Notes: generated by a model from the letters alone, not told the origin. Shown: positions 25,926 to 34,407, numbered from the stretch's first letter. The stretch is DNA of 35,327 bases from Thermoplasmatales archaeon SM1-50 (GCA_001595945.1 LSSI01000073.1:1-35327); one strand, 5' to 3'. Translations and numbers: made by a program.

Positions 25926-26168
25926 TTATATCCATTTCAGTAGAGTTCCAGTGAGTGTTTTGGTATCAATGACACCCTTGGTAGCTCAAATCTTTTTTAT
26001 CACGATTTCTCCAAGTTTTTCAAAACTCTCGGTCTCTATTCTGGCGATTAAATCATATTCGCCAAAAAGTGGGTGTAATCCCATGACTTTCGGCTCTTTC
26101 AGTAGTGTGTTATATACAACATGTTTTAACGTGGGTACTGTATTGATTAACACATAGGCTATAAACAA
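25926..26168 (-). pseudogene. Lrp/AsnC-type RAM ligand-binding domain gene with in-frame TGA
   Basis: The frame starts at TTG 26168, with GAGGTG 9 bases before it, and reads as a stand-alone RAM domain: AYVLINTVPTLKHVVYNTLL, GLHPLFGEYDLIARIETES, LGEIVIKKI. TGA at 25986-25988 stops it after 60 residues. The same frame resumes exactly as the family does, ATKGVIDTKTLTGTLLKWI, and ends at TAA 25926. The TGA falls where the family usually has a polar or Arg residue, consistent with CGA to TGA. RAM proteins bind amino acids and modulate Lrp regulators. It lies 27 bp downstream of the TauE gene on the same strand. It is either a recent pseudogene, an assembly error or a recoded UGA. Confidence 0.75.
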
Positions 26169-26195
26169 TGCATACGCACCTCTATTTTTTTTGAA

Positions 26196-26990
26196 TTAAG
26201 GGATAATATTGATTACTTTCGCTAATGTTAGAATCCCCATCAGAATTGCATAAATGGGGATAACAATACGCCACATTTTATTTGGTAACACTCTTACCAT
26301 ATATGGTGAGATAATAGCTGCAATGAACCCACCAGTAAATATCGATGGGAGTAATAGATAATCAACCGTAACACCATATGATGTAATAAACACAAATGAA
26401 GCGAATCCAACCACAGAGACGATTCCCTCGGCAAGAGATACGATTGCTGTAGCTGTTTTTTCATAGATTCCAGAAAACAGTTGCCCCATCATCACTACTG
26501 GTCCATATCCACCAGCGCCAATTCCTTTGTTAAATCCAGCAAGAGCGGCAAATCCAGTTAATAACCTCGGTCGATACCTTGATGTTTTTGATTTCAGTCG
26601 AACCATTCCAATAAATCCCATGATCAAGACAAGAATTCCAACATAAGTTTTAATAAATGATTTTGGTAAATCCAGCGCAGCATAGGTTAGAACAACAGAG
26701 AGGACAATAGCAAAACAACCAGTGACAGCAATCATCCCTGTTATTTTAGTTTCTTGATTGTATGGTTTCTTTAGAGAAAAGGAAACATTTTCAAATTCAT
26801 GATGAAAATAACTCGAGGTAAAGCCAGTTATTGCTTCAGATAACAATAAAATAGGCACAACTTGTAAGGGATCATAGCCCAATAGGAATAACAATGGGGT
26901 CAGTCCCGTACCAAATCCCATGCCTGCTGATGAATCCATGGTTTCAAACAAAAAGGCAAGCACGATGATAAGTGGAAATAATTCCAACAT
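26196..26990 (-). CDS. TauE/SafE-family membrane transporter (anion exporter/permease)
   Basis: 264 residues with about eight membrane helices. The N-terminal half carries AFLFETMDSSAGMGFGTGLTPLL, the family's glycine-rich motif. The second half repeats it as LTGFAALAGFNKGIGAGGYGPVV, showing the internal duplication typical of TauE/SafE (DUF81) permeases. Members move sulfite, sulfonates, sulfoacetate and similar organic anions; the substrate here is unknown. It follows the 55-residue membrane protein by 32 bp and precedes the RAM-domain gene by 27 bp, so the three form one transcription unit. Confidence 0.88.
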   Translation of the reverse strand: MLELFPLIIVLAFLFETMDSSAGMGFGTGLTPLLFLLGYDPLQVVPILLLSEAITGFTSSYFHHEFENVSFSLKKPYNQETKITGMIAVTGCFAIVLSVVLTYAALDLPKSFIKTYVGILVLIMGFIGMVRLKSKTSRYRPRLLTGFAALAGFNKGIGAGGYGPVVMMGQLFSGIYEKTATAIVSLAEGIVSVVGFASFVFITSYGVTVDYLLLPSIFTGGFIAAIISPYMVRVLPNKMWRIVIPIYAILMGILTLAKVINIIP

Positions 26991-27022
26991 AACAACATCA
27001 ACTTTAATTTTTCATTTTTTAA

Positions 27023-27190
27023 TCATAACACAATCGTGAAAATGATCATGACGCTGATATAGAATCCTATCGCATATCCAACTCGTTTGAGTGATTCTTT
27101 TTTTATTTTCATTCGTTCGAAGATTGAATATTCAGCATCTAAAGCCTGGGCAAGTAGCCCGATTTGAATTACATTTTCATTTTTATCCAT
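27023..27190 (-). CDS. Small single-helix membrane protein
   Basis: 55 residues from ATG 27190, chosen because GAAGGT lies about 7 bases before it; the longer in-frame start at 27214 has no site. The N-terminal 35 residues are charged and helical (LLAQALDAEYSIFERMKIKK). One C-terminal membrane helix follows (YAIGFYISVMIIFTIVL). I do not recognise the family. Being first in the unit with the TauE-type transporter, it may be a small accessory subunit or a regulator of it. The palindromic sites upstream (27249-27296) probably control it. Confidence 0.6.
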   Translation of the reverse strand: MDKNENVIQIGLLAQALDAEYSIFERMKIKKESLKRVGYAIGFYISVMIIFTIVL

Positions 27191-27248
27191 ATTTATACCT
27201 TCTTTTTTTCTCAATAATTATAATATAGCGATTCATTTATTTAAAACT

Positions 27249-27296
27249 ATTGGTATATTTCCAATTAATAATGGTTTTTAACCAAAGTTATTGGTT
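27249..27296. promoter_or_regulatory. Cluster of palindromic TTGG/CCAA boxes upstream of the TauE unit
   Basis: Three perfect inverted repeats lie within 48 bases: ATTGG-7-CCAAT (27249-27265), TGGTT-3-AACCA (27272-27284) and AACCAA-5-TTGGTT (27280-27296). They share the TTGG half-site and lie 59-106 bases before the 55-residue gene. This looks like a multi-site operator for a dimeric regulator, possibly the Lrp/RAM or AbrB type proteins nearby. The binder is not known. Confidence 0.45.
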
Positions 27297-27504
27297 TGAA
27301 TATTATTTAAACCGATATATTTGAAAATTGAGAAAACAAATTAAATCTCTAATAGTAAAGCCCCTCAATAAACATTGATGAATTGATGATTTTTTCCTGT
27401 TGATGGTGAATAAGTATTCAATCAAAACTTGATCTTTTTATTGATAAAACCAGTCCAAATTATCATATTGTGGTATTATTAGTAAATAATGCAGGGGAAG
27501 AGAT

Positions 27505-28032
27505 TTGAATCCATACAACAAGAAGATACTCTCATCTGACAAATACAAGACTCCGAGGAATTACAGAGACAATTGGAGGCTTAAGGTGGCAAACAAAAAT
27601 TCAGGTGATTCTTTCTTCCTTCAATCTAGTGGAAAACCAATCACAGAGAAATATGTGAGAGACCACTTGTCAAGTGCTGGAAAGAAGATCACTGGAGACC
27701 CACATTTCACACCTTATCACATGAGGCACACCTTTGCAACTTTCTTGTATCAGCATACTAAGAATCTCAAGAAAGTATCAAAGAAGCTTGGTCACACAAA
27801 GACAGCAAACACGGACAAATATGTTGAAATTGCTGAGGATCTGGAAGAACAGTTCAATGGGAAAAACCTGTTCAATATTGCCCTCAAACCACATAATTTG
27901 ATTGTGGGAGGAAAACAAAATGAACAGGTCACTTTGGTTTACCCACAAAAAAGACCCTCAAATGAAAGTAATTACTCCGAGAAGAAGGTAGTGGGCCAGG
28001 CCGGATTCGAACCGGCGACCTTCGCCGTGTGA
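27505..28032 (+). pseudogene. 5'-truncated tyrosine recombinase (integrase) running into tRNA-Val
   Basis: The frame opens at TTG 27505 after an upstream stop and keeps only the C-terminal part of the catalytic domain. It has HFTPYHMRHTFATFLYQHT (box II Arg, with Tyr where His is usual), KKLGHTKTANTDKYVEI with the nucleophile Tyr, and a helical end DLEEQF. The N-terminal arm-binding domain and the first catalytic Arg are missing and not found upstream, so this is a fragment. The last 12 residues (GQAGFEPATFAV) are simply tRNA gene sequence in translation. Codon use (many AAG, GAG, CTC and few A-runs) differs from its neighbours, which suggests foreign origin. Integrases beside a tRNA 3' end are the hallmark of archaeal integrated plasmids and viruses. 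Confidence 0.8.
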
Positions 28033-28065
28033 GAGCGATGTCATAACCAACTAGACCACTGGCCC
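27992..28065 (-). tRNA. tRNA-Val (anticodon CAC)
   Basis: On the minus strand the gene reads GGGCCAG for the acceptor 5' strand and CTGGCCC for the 3' strand, then discriminator A. The D arm is GTC...GAC. The anticodon arm is TCGCT/GGCGA with loop CTCACAC, giving anticodon CAC (valine). The T arm is GCCGG-TTCGAAT-CCGGC. It has 74 bases, no intron, and CCA is not encoded. Its 3' end overlaps the end of the recombinase frame. Confidence 0.95.
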
Positions 28066-28308
28066 TTTATTCTTCTATGTTTTATGTTTTGGTAAGATAA
28101 CGCCTTAACTGATTCGTTCTTTTTGCTCTTCTAATTCTATAATAACACGAAATCAATTCCTGTTTTAAATGTTTTTCAGATCGATTTTGATATTCCTGAA
28201 AATAATTTTTCAACTAACCATTAGCTGCTTCCAAGCGAAAAATTCTATAATGAGAGTGCTAGAAACAAATAGTTTTATAAATCAAAACTTTTAAGGGTAT
28301 CAAGTGTA

Positions 28309-29607
28309 TTATCTTATAAATTTTGTATAAATTTCCGAAGTCCTTTCCGCAATGGTATCCCAGTTAAACTTTTCAATTACTTGTTCCCTCGCATGATAAC
28401 CCATTTGAATTCGTTGTTCTTTTGATTCTAAGAGTTGTTTGATTCCCCATGCGATATCTATTGGATCGTATGGATTGATATGTCTACCGCACTGATCCGC
28501 CCCGGATGGGATGACTTGTTCTCTCATTCCATTTATCCCACGAGCACCTACAACAACAGGCTTTGACATAGACATGGCCTCTGTACAGACGATGCCAAAA
28601 GGCTCATAAAGAGAAGGAAGTACCACAACATCACTTGCTGCATAATGTAATATCCGTTCTTCCTCACTAACAAATTCATTTCGTAAAATAATCTTTGTTT
28701 GTAACCCCAAATCTTCAACCATGCGACGAATGTCAGCCTCCATGTCACCGACGCCAAGTATTACTAATTTTGTCTTCGGGAAAATCTTTAGCACATGAGG
28801 CATTGCTTGTACAAGCTTATCGATGCCTTTTACAGCTACAAGACGGCCGACAAAAAATAACATCGTCTCATCTGGGCGTATCCCATATGTAGCTCTGAGA
28901 ATAGAAACGGCCTGAGAACTGATACGATTAGGATCATATTTCTGAGGATCAACCCCATTCCAGCATACTTGTATCTTTTCAGCGGGAAAACCCAGTTGGT
29001 GGAGCTCATTTTTCATAGCATGAGAAACAGTAATAATACCATCTGCCGTTTGTCCGCCTTCATATTCGATATTTTTTATGGTTTGCGATCCACCTCCAAG
29101 CGATCTGCCGTTTTCTGTAGAATGGATATGAAAAATCAAGGGAAGATTTAATTCTTTTTTAGCTATCATTCCACCAATGATACCCAACCAATCATGTCCA
29201 TCGATAATATCAAAAGATTTTTCATTTGTTTTTACTATTGTATTAACGAGTTGTGATGCAGAGGAGATATTATAGCTAATGACATCAGCAAAAAACTTGA
29301 AATGTGATCCCCATGAACGAACATCCTGATTCGCGAACAAAGTAAAACTCGATGAAAGGTCGATTAATTTCGGTCGATAGACATCTACGCCCTTCCATTT
29401 TTCTGACGGGGGGTTTGAATTATCCTTGTTTAATGTAAAAACAGTAACATCATTTCCCAAAGAAACTTGTTTTTGTAACAATTCTGTTGCAAATGTTCCT
29501 AATCCACCCCAAATCGTTGGAGGAAATTCCCAAGAAAAATGAATAATTTTAATTGTTTGCGCTGTAATTTGATTACGTACAAGATTCTCGTTTTGTTGTG
29601 CTCCCAT
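28309..29607 (-). CDS. GT4-family glycosyltransferase (GlgA/starch-synthase-like)
   Basis: 432 residues from ATG 29607; GGTGAT sits 6 bases before it, while the longer start at 29640 lacks a site. It has a GT-B fold. The N-terminal half has IIHFSWEFPPTIWGGLGTFATEL (the glycine-rich loop of glycogen synthase-like enzymes) and IDGHDWLG. The C-terminal half has FFVGRLVAVKGIDKLV and EPFGIVCTEAM, the E-x7-E motif for the nucleotide sugar. The acceptor is not readable; glycogen or maltodextrin synthesis, or another glucosyl transfer, fits. It is divergent from otsA (156 bp apart), which places it in the trehalose cluster. Confidence 0.85.
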   Translation of the reverse strand: MGAQQNENLVRNQITAQTIKIIHFSWEFPPTIWGGLGTFATELLQKQVSLGNDVTVFTLNKDNSNPPSEKWKGVDVYRPKLIDLSSSFTLFANQDVRSWGSHFKFFADVISYNISSASQLVNTIVKTNEKSFDIIDGHDWLGIIGGMIAKKELNLPLIFHIHSTENGRSLGGGSQTIKNIEYEGGQTADGIITVSHAMKNELHQLGFPAEKIQVCWNGVDPQKYDPNRISSQAVSILRATYGIRPDETMLFFVGRLVAVKGIDKLVQAMPHVLKIFPKTKLVILGVGDMEADIRRMVEDLGLQTKIILRNEFVSEEERILHYAASDVVVLPSLYEPFGIVCTEAMSMSKPVVVGARGINGMREQVIPSGADQCGRHINPYDPIDIAWGIKQLLESKEQRIQMGYHAREQVIEKFNWDTIAERTSEIYTKFIR

Positions 29608-29722
29608 CTTCATATCACCAGCAAAACGAATATAAATCATTATTAATAAAAGAATCGTATTTTTTATTCATTATCATGAAAAAAAAGTAAAATCTGTAGA
29701 AAAATTATTAAAGATTCTTTAG

Positions 29723-29731
29723 TTTATAAAT
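29723..29731 (+). promoter_or_regulatory. TATA box for the otsA-otsB unit
   Basis: TTTATAAAT predicts transcription from about 29750, only some 14 bases before GTG 29764. That makes longer N-termini for OtsA impossible if this promoter is used. Confidence 0.4.
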
Positions 29732-29763
29732 TACGTGGGATTTCTATAAGCAAGAAGAAACTA

Positions 29764-31164
29764 GTGTTAGTTTCAAACAGAGAGCCATATATTCACAAAA
29801 AATCAAAAAAAAATGAAATCGTATGTAAAAAATCTATCGGCGGTGTAATCTCTGCTCTTGATCCACTCATTAGAAAACATAAAGGACTATGGATTGCTTG
29901 GGGAAGTGGGAATGCTGATTTTCTAGTAACAGATACACATAAGAAAGTTAAAATCCCTCCTGAGAATCCTTGCTATGAATTGAAACGAATCCCCTTGACA
30001 AAAAAAGAAATCGAGAATTATTATCATGGTTTTTCTAATCGTGTATTATGGCCATTGTTTCATTTATTTATCGAAAAAATGCAACCTAAAGAGACCTATT
30101 GGAACACCTATTGTAAGGTAAATAAAAAGTTCGCACAAAATATCTTAAGTGAAATAGGAAAAGATGATTTTATTTGGATTCATGATTATCAATTATCACT
30201 TGTCCCTTTTTTTATCAAACAGAGAAAACCTACTGCAAAAATCGCATTTTTTTGGCATATTCCTTGGCCGCCATGGGAAATCTTTTGTACTTTACCTTGG
30301 AGAGATGAACTGCTTAGTGGACTCCTTCAGTCAGATTTTATCGGATTTCATACCTTTTCGTATGTATCAAATTTTTTAAACTGCGTAAACAGAAAACCAG
30401 GGGTGAAATTAAACATAAAAAAGAAATTAATACATTATGAAAAACATACAACAAAAATCAAGCATTTCCCTTTAGGTATTTGCTATAGTGAATATCATCA
30501 AATTGCACATTCTTCAGCGATGTTAAAAAAAGCTGCACATTTAAAGAAGCTCTATGGGAATAAAAAACTCGTCCTTGGGATTGATCGTCTTGATTATACA
30601 AAAGGAATTTTAAATAGAATTAAAGCCTTCGAATTATTACTTGATGAAAATCCAAAATATCGAGAAAAAATCGTTTTTGTTCAAATCGCTTCTCCTAGTA
30701 GAAACAAAATCGAGGAGTATTCTTTGATGAAAAAAGAAATTGATGAGGCGGTTGGAAGAATCAATGGAAAATACAGAAACGAGACTTGGACTCCTGTTAT
30801 GTATTTTTCAAAAGAAATCTCACTTACTTCATTATTAGCCTACTATTGGATATCGGATATTGGGTTATTGACTCCACTGCGCGATGGTATGAATTTAATT
30901 GCGAAGGAATATATCGCATCAAATAATGAAAACACGGTGTTAATCCTGAGCGAGTTTGCTGGTGCTTCCGAGGAACTCACAAATGCCCTTACTGTCAACC
31001 CCTATGATCTTCATTCAATTGCCAGGGCGATTAAAAAAGCAGTTGATATGCCTTCTGATGAAAAAAAATACCGATTTCAAGCAATGAGACAAAAGGTTAA
31101 AAACCATGATTCTGAATGGTGGTATAGCAACTTTTTAAAAGAATGGGAACACGTCTATGCCTGA
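29764..31164 (+). CDS. otsA: Trehalose-6-phosphate synthase (GT20)
   Basis: 466 residues. It forms trehalose 6-phosphate from a nucleotide-glucose and glucose 6-phosphate. GT20 signatures are LVSNREPYI and KKSIGGVISALDPL at the sugar-phosphate site, WIHDYQLSLVPFFI, FFWHIPWPPWEIF, GIDRLDYTKGILNRI (donor-binding Arg and Lys) and LTPLRDGMNLIAKEYIA. The start is odd: no in-frame ATG exists, and GTG 29764 gives an N-terminus beginning right at the first beta strand. The upstream frame is open but would lie before the predicted transcription start. The stop overlaps otsB by 8 bases. Confidence 0.93.
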   Translation: MLVSNREPYIHKKSKKNEIVCKKSIGGVISALDPLIRKHKGLWIAWGSGNADFLVTDTHKKVKIPPENPCYELKRIPLTKKEIENYYHGFSNRVLWPLFHLFIEKMQPKETYWNTYCKVNKKFAQNILSEIGKDDFIWIHDYQLSLVPFFIKQRKPTAKIAFFWHIPWPPWEIFCTLPWRDELLSGLLQSDFIGFHTFSYVSNFLNCVNRKPGVKLNIKKKLIHYEKHTTKIKHFPLGICYSEYHQIAHSSAMLKKAAHLKKLYGNKKLVLGIDRLDYTKGILNRIKAFELLLDENPKYREKIVFVQIASPSRNKIEEYSLMKKEIDEAVGRINGKYRNETWTPVMYFSKEISLTSLLAYYWISDIGLLTPLRDGMNLIAKEYIASNNENTVLILSEFAGASEELTNALTVNPYDLHSIARAIKKAVDMPSDEKKYRFQAMRQKVKNHDSEWWYSNFLKEWEHVYA

Positions 31165-31960
31165 TTTTCTTTTCAATCATTCAGACGAAATATATAAAAA
31201 AATCTTAAAATCAGACGTTATCTTTATATTCTTAGATTATGACGGAACTCTTGTCTCCTTTAAGGATTCTCCAGCTAAGGTAATCACACCAGAGAGGATA
31301 AAAAAAGTTTTAAGACTCTTGATACAAATCCAGAAAATAAAGGTAATTATTGTCACCGGAAGAACGCTTGAAGACATAAAAAAATTGTTACACGTAAAGC
31401 GATTGTCGTTTATTGCTTTGCATGGACTATACATTGACTCCCCCGAAGGAGTGCAATTTCAGCGAAAAACAGCACAAAAAACGCGTTCTCTTATCACAGT
31501 TATTAAAAAAAACATGCACTCGATACTAAAAGAGGAGAAAGGAGCATATCTCGAGGATAAGGGACTCACGGTCGTCTTTCATTATCGTCTTCTTCCAAAA
31601 AACAGAATACGGATTCTACGAGAAACATTCAAAACCATCGTCCGTGATTATGACAAAAAAAAAATATTAGAGTTTATCAATGGCGCAAAGGTCATCGAAG
31701 CAAGACCGAAAGGATGGAACAAGGGAAATGCAATAGAACTATTTCTTAGTCATTTTGCGAACACAAAAAAAATACTTCCAATCTATATTGGTGATGATAT
31801 CACTGATGAGGATGCATTCAGAACCTTGGCAAAAAAAGGGATTACCATCCATGTTACACATGAAAAAAAAAGAAAAACAGCAGCCCATTATTGGGTTAAA
31901 AATCCAGAGGAGGTCGCCTTCTTTCTTGAATCTCTTGCTCAAAAAGTAAAACAAGTCTAA
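31157..31960 (+). CDS. otsB: Trehalose-6-phosphate phosphatase (HAD superfamily)
   Basis: 267 residues, the usual length. HAD motif I is FLDYDGTL with nucleophile Asp27 and Asp29. Motif II is in IVTGRT, the lysine region is EARPKGWNKGNAIELF and motif IV is YIGDDITDEDAF. It removes phosphate from trehalose 6-phosphate, completing the OtsAB route. The ATG overlaps the otsA end by 8 bases, so they are coupled. A T7 run follows the stop. Confidence 0.93.
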   Translation: MPDFLFNHSDEIYKKILKSDVIFIFLDYDGTLVSFKDSPAKVITPERIKKVLRLLIQIQKIKVIIVTGRTLEDIKKLLHVKRLSFIALHGLYIDSPEGVQFQRKTAQKTRSLITVIKKNMHSILKEEKGAYLEDKGLTVVFHYRLLPKNRIRILRETFKTIVRDYDKKKILEFINGAKVIEARPKGWNKGNAIELFLSHFANTKKILPIYIGDDITDEDAFRTLAKKGITIHVTHEKKRKTAAHYWVKNPEEVAFFLESLAQKVKQV

Positions 31961-31967
31961 TCTCACA

Positions 31968-31974
31968 TTTTTTT
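31968..31974 (+). terminator. Poly-T terminator after otsB
   Basis: Seven T residues begin about eight bases after the otsB stop at 31960, the archaeal oligo-T signal that would separate otsAB from treT. Confidence 0.4.
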
Positions 31975-32033
31975 GTTAATTTTATTGTAATCCCAACTAC
32001 TGAAATACTCATAAATATAAGTAAAAAAAGATA

Positions 32034-32060
32034 TTTTTATAAGGCGTACGTTTAAATATA
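32034..32060 (+). promoter_or_regulatory. TATA boxes upstream of treT
   Basis: Two good candidates, TTTTTATAAG (32034-32043) and TTTAAATATA (32051-32060), stand 45-71 bases before the ATG. They give treT its own promoter after the otsB terminator. Confidence 0.4.
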
Positions 32061-32104
32061 AAAATAAATATGCCTACGTCAAAGGATGTGCTAGGAGATA
32101 TTGT

Positions 32105-33325
32105 ATGACAATATTTGCGATTAAATCACTTGATAAATATCAGGATATCATCGGCGATCAAGCTATTCAGAAAATCCGTGATGAAGCATCTGTTCTATCA
32201 GAAAAAAGAATGGTTCACATTAACTCGACGTATCAAGGAGGTGGGGTTGCAGAGATCTTAAATAGTCTCATAATCCTTTTAAATGACGTTGGAATCAAAA
32301 CCGATTGGAGAATTTTACATGGGAATCTTGATTTTTTTACTATCACAAAAAAGTTTCATAATGCACTTCAAGGGGAACGAATCAATCTCTCTGGAAAAAA
32401 AAAGGAAATTTACTATATCAACAATGTGAACAATGCAATTTTTTCTCACATCAATCATGATTTCGTCGTTGTCCATGACCCACAACCATTACCAATTGTT
32501 ACCTGTTACAAAAAAAGGCAGCCTTGGGTCTGGCGATGTCATATAGATATTTCTACTCCTATGCGAGAGATATGGGATTACCTCAAGATGTTTATTCTAA
32601 AATATGATGCTATGATAATTTCGATGGATAAATTCAAACCAAGAGATATCCCGGAAAGAGTGATGCCACAGTACATCATCCAGCCATCCATTGATCCGCT
32701 AAACCTTAAAAATAGGGATATACCAAGTGCCACAATCTCAAAATATCTCACAAAATATGGGATTGAACAGAAAAAACCACTCATCACCCAAATCTCACGA
32801 TTTGATAAGTGGAAAGATCCAGAAGGAATTATTAAAATATTTAAAATGGTTAAAAAACAAGTTGACTGTCAGCTGATATTAGCTGGTTCGATGGCAACAG
32901 ACGATCCAGAGGGACAGGAGATATTTGAACATTTAGAAAAACTTATCGAACAAGAACAGGATATACGACTCATCATTGATGCCCCAGATATCGTGATAAA
33001 CGCACTACAGCGAGCCTCTTCCGTAATCGTCCAAAAATCAATAAAAGAAGGGTTTGGGATCACAGTTAGTGAAGCCTTATGGAAAGGAACGCCTGTTGTT
33101 GCTTCAAACGTTGGTGGAATACCATCTCAGGTAATCAATGGAAAAAATGGTTATTTGGTTAATCCGAAGGATTATGTTGGATTTGCGGACAAGATTTCGT
33201 ATCTAATAAAAAATCCACACTTGGCAGAAGAAATGGGCAAATTTGGAAAACTTCATGTGAAAAATAATTTTTTAATTACGAGACATCTTTTGGACTATCT
33301 CCGATTAATGAAAAAAGTAATCTGA
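32105..33325 (+). CDS. treT: Trehalose glycosyltransferring synthase TreT (GT4)
   Basis: 406 residues, matching the TreT family of Thermococcus, Pyrococcus and Thermoproteus. Family stretches are HINSTYQGGGVAEILNSLI, GIKTDWRILHG, FFTITKKFHNALQG, VVHDPQPLP, WRCHIDIS, ISRFDKWKDPEGII and EGFGITVSEAL (E-x7-E donor motif). TreT joins a nucleoside-diphosphate glucose to free glucose, making trehalose in one reversible step. AGGAG precedes the ATG by about 8 bases. It follows otsAB by 144 bp with its own TATA box and a terminator between. Having both routes side by side suggests trehalose is important as an osmolyte or carbon store. Confidence 0.93.
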   Translation: MTIFAIKSLDKYQDIIGDQAIQKIRDEASVLSEKRMVHINSTYQGGGVAEILNSLIILLNDVGIKTDWRILHGNLDFFTITKKFHNALQGERINLSGKKKEIYYINNVNNAIFSHINHDFVVVHDPQPLPIVTCYKKRQPWVWRCHIDISTPMREIWDYLKMFILKYDAMIISMDKFKPRDIPERVMPQYIIQPSIDPLNLKNRDIPSATISKYLTKYGIEQKKPLITQISRFDKWKDPEGIIKIFKMVKKQVDCQLILAGSMATDDPEGQEIFEHLEKLIEQEQDIRLIIDAPDIVINALQRASSVIVQKSIKEGFGITVSEALWKGTPVVASNVGGIPSQVINGKNGYLVNPKDYVGFADKISYLIKNPHLAEEMGKFGKLHVKNNFLITRHLLDYLRLMKKVI

Positions 33326-33365
33326 GGAATACATTTTTTAATATCGCTTTAGATTTTTCCGTTTG

Positions 33366-33611
33366 TTAGTTTAGAGTTTCTTCGATGATGACGACATCTT
33401 TTACGGAGGATAATGATGCAAATGGGAAGATGATTTCTCCAAGCTCCGTTACAGTATACTTTTGGAGATTTGTTTCTTTTGACGGTTTTATTAATACCGA
33501 GACAATTTCTCCTGAAACAGCATCCTTTATAGATTTCTCTATAATTCCAATAATAGTCCCCTTTGTATTTAAAACCGTCTTTCCAATTAATGAATTAGAT
33601 GCTTCTTCCAT
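33366..33611 (-). CDS. PRC-barrel domain protein
   Basis: 81 residues. A single PRC-barrel is visible: SLIGKTVLNTKGTIIGIIEKS then GEIVSVLIKPS and FPFASLSSVKDVVIIEE. Small PRC-barrel proteins are common in archaea, where some act in cell division (CdpB type) and others in RNA processing or remain unknown. AAGGAAAGGAT precedes the ATG. It is convergent with treT (40 bp). The fold is clear; the role is not. Confidence 0.82.
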   Translation of the reverse strand: MEEASNSLIGKTVLNTKGTIIGIIEKSIKDAVSGEIVSVLIKPSKETNLQKYTVTELGEIIFPFASLSSVKDVVIIEETLN

Positions 33612-34020
33612 ATCCTTTCCTTCGAATATATTTCTGTCAATAGAGTTTCCTCTTATAATTTTTTCTATTATTCATAAAATGTATGATAAATTCCCTAAAA
33701 AAATAAATAAGTATATTATTCAACACTTATAGTTTTTCCAGTTATATATTCCATGTATTCACTGGCGGAGACATTGATAATTCGACTAAAAATATAGACC
33801 TTTAAGGACTTTCTACAGTTTGTAAAAATATATTCCATATAGGAGAAATTAAATCAAAAAAAAAAAATAGACTAATTAATTGCTTACAATAATCAGTATA
33901 ATTTCATAGTAAGATAAATATTTATTATTCATTCTAACATTCACAGAAAATTCTTCAGAAGGAAAACCTTATCAAGTATTATGAACATAACGTAAAAAAA
34001 AAACAGCAACAGAGGGATTC
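33612..34020. other. Intergenic region, 409 bp
   Basis: No gene is seen on either strand. The left part is the upstream region of the PRC-barrel gene (minus strand). Poly-A runs lie near 33856 and 33993. The right end carries GAGGGATTC before the TTG start of the next gene. Confidence 0.5.
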
Positions 34021-34407
34021 TTGTTGACAAAATGGAAGTTGTTTAACCGTTTGAAAACAAAAGAACCACCACAAGCAGAAATAACAATACAAAAAAAAGA
34101 AAACCAAACCTCTGAAGAAAAACAAGGGGCAAAACAAACTGGAAAAGAACAAACAGAAATTCCAGTCAAAGTATACGATGAAACACTCTATTCGAAGGGA
34201 TCTAAATTAAAACAAAAGTCAACAACAACGCCAGAGAAAAAACGATCATTAAAGAGAACCAGTTGGGAAAATGCTGATACAATCGAACAAAATATTGACG
34301 ATATGAGACACAGTCAAACAGAATCAACAGCTGGCGGTAATCAAAACAAAGATAACATCGAAAAAAAAGTCGATTACATCCTATTGAAGAAAAAAAGTAA
34401 ACTCTAA
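34021..34407 (+). CDS. Charged, low-complexity protein of unknown function
   Basis: 128 residues beginning TTG TTG; GAGGG a few bases upstream makes the second TTG (34024) as likely a start. After MLTKWKLFNRLKTKEPP the chain is rich in Lys, Glu, Gln and Thr and probably disordered, ending VDYILLKKKSKL. A short basic-hydrophobic N-terminus could sit on a membrane or bind a partner. No family is recognised. The consistent frame and ribosome site favour a real gene. It lies 73 bp before aTrm56 on the same strand. Confidence 0.55.
   Translation: MLTKWKLFNRLKTKEPPQAEITIQKKENQTSEEKQGAKQTGKEQTEIPVKVYDETLYSKGSKLKQKSTTTPEKKRSLKRTSWENADTIEQNIDDMRHSQTESTAGGNQNKDNIEKKVDYILLKKKSKL

Noticed and set aside
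27997-28032. Recombinase C-terminal residues GQAGFEPATFAV
   Set aside because: This is the well-known spurious peptide from reading through a tRNA gene on the opposite strand, so it is not part of the original protein.
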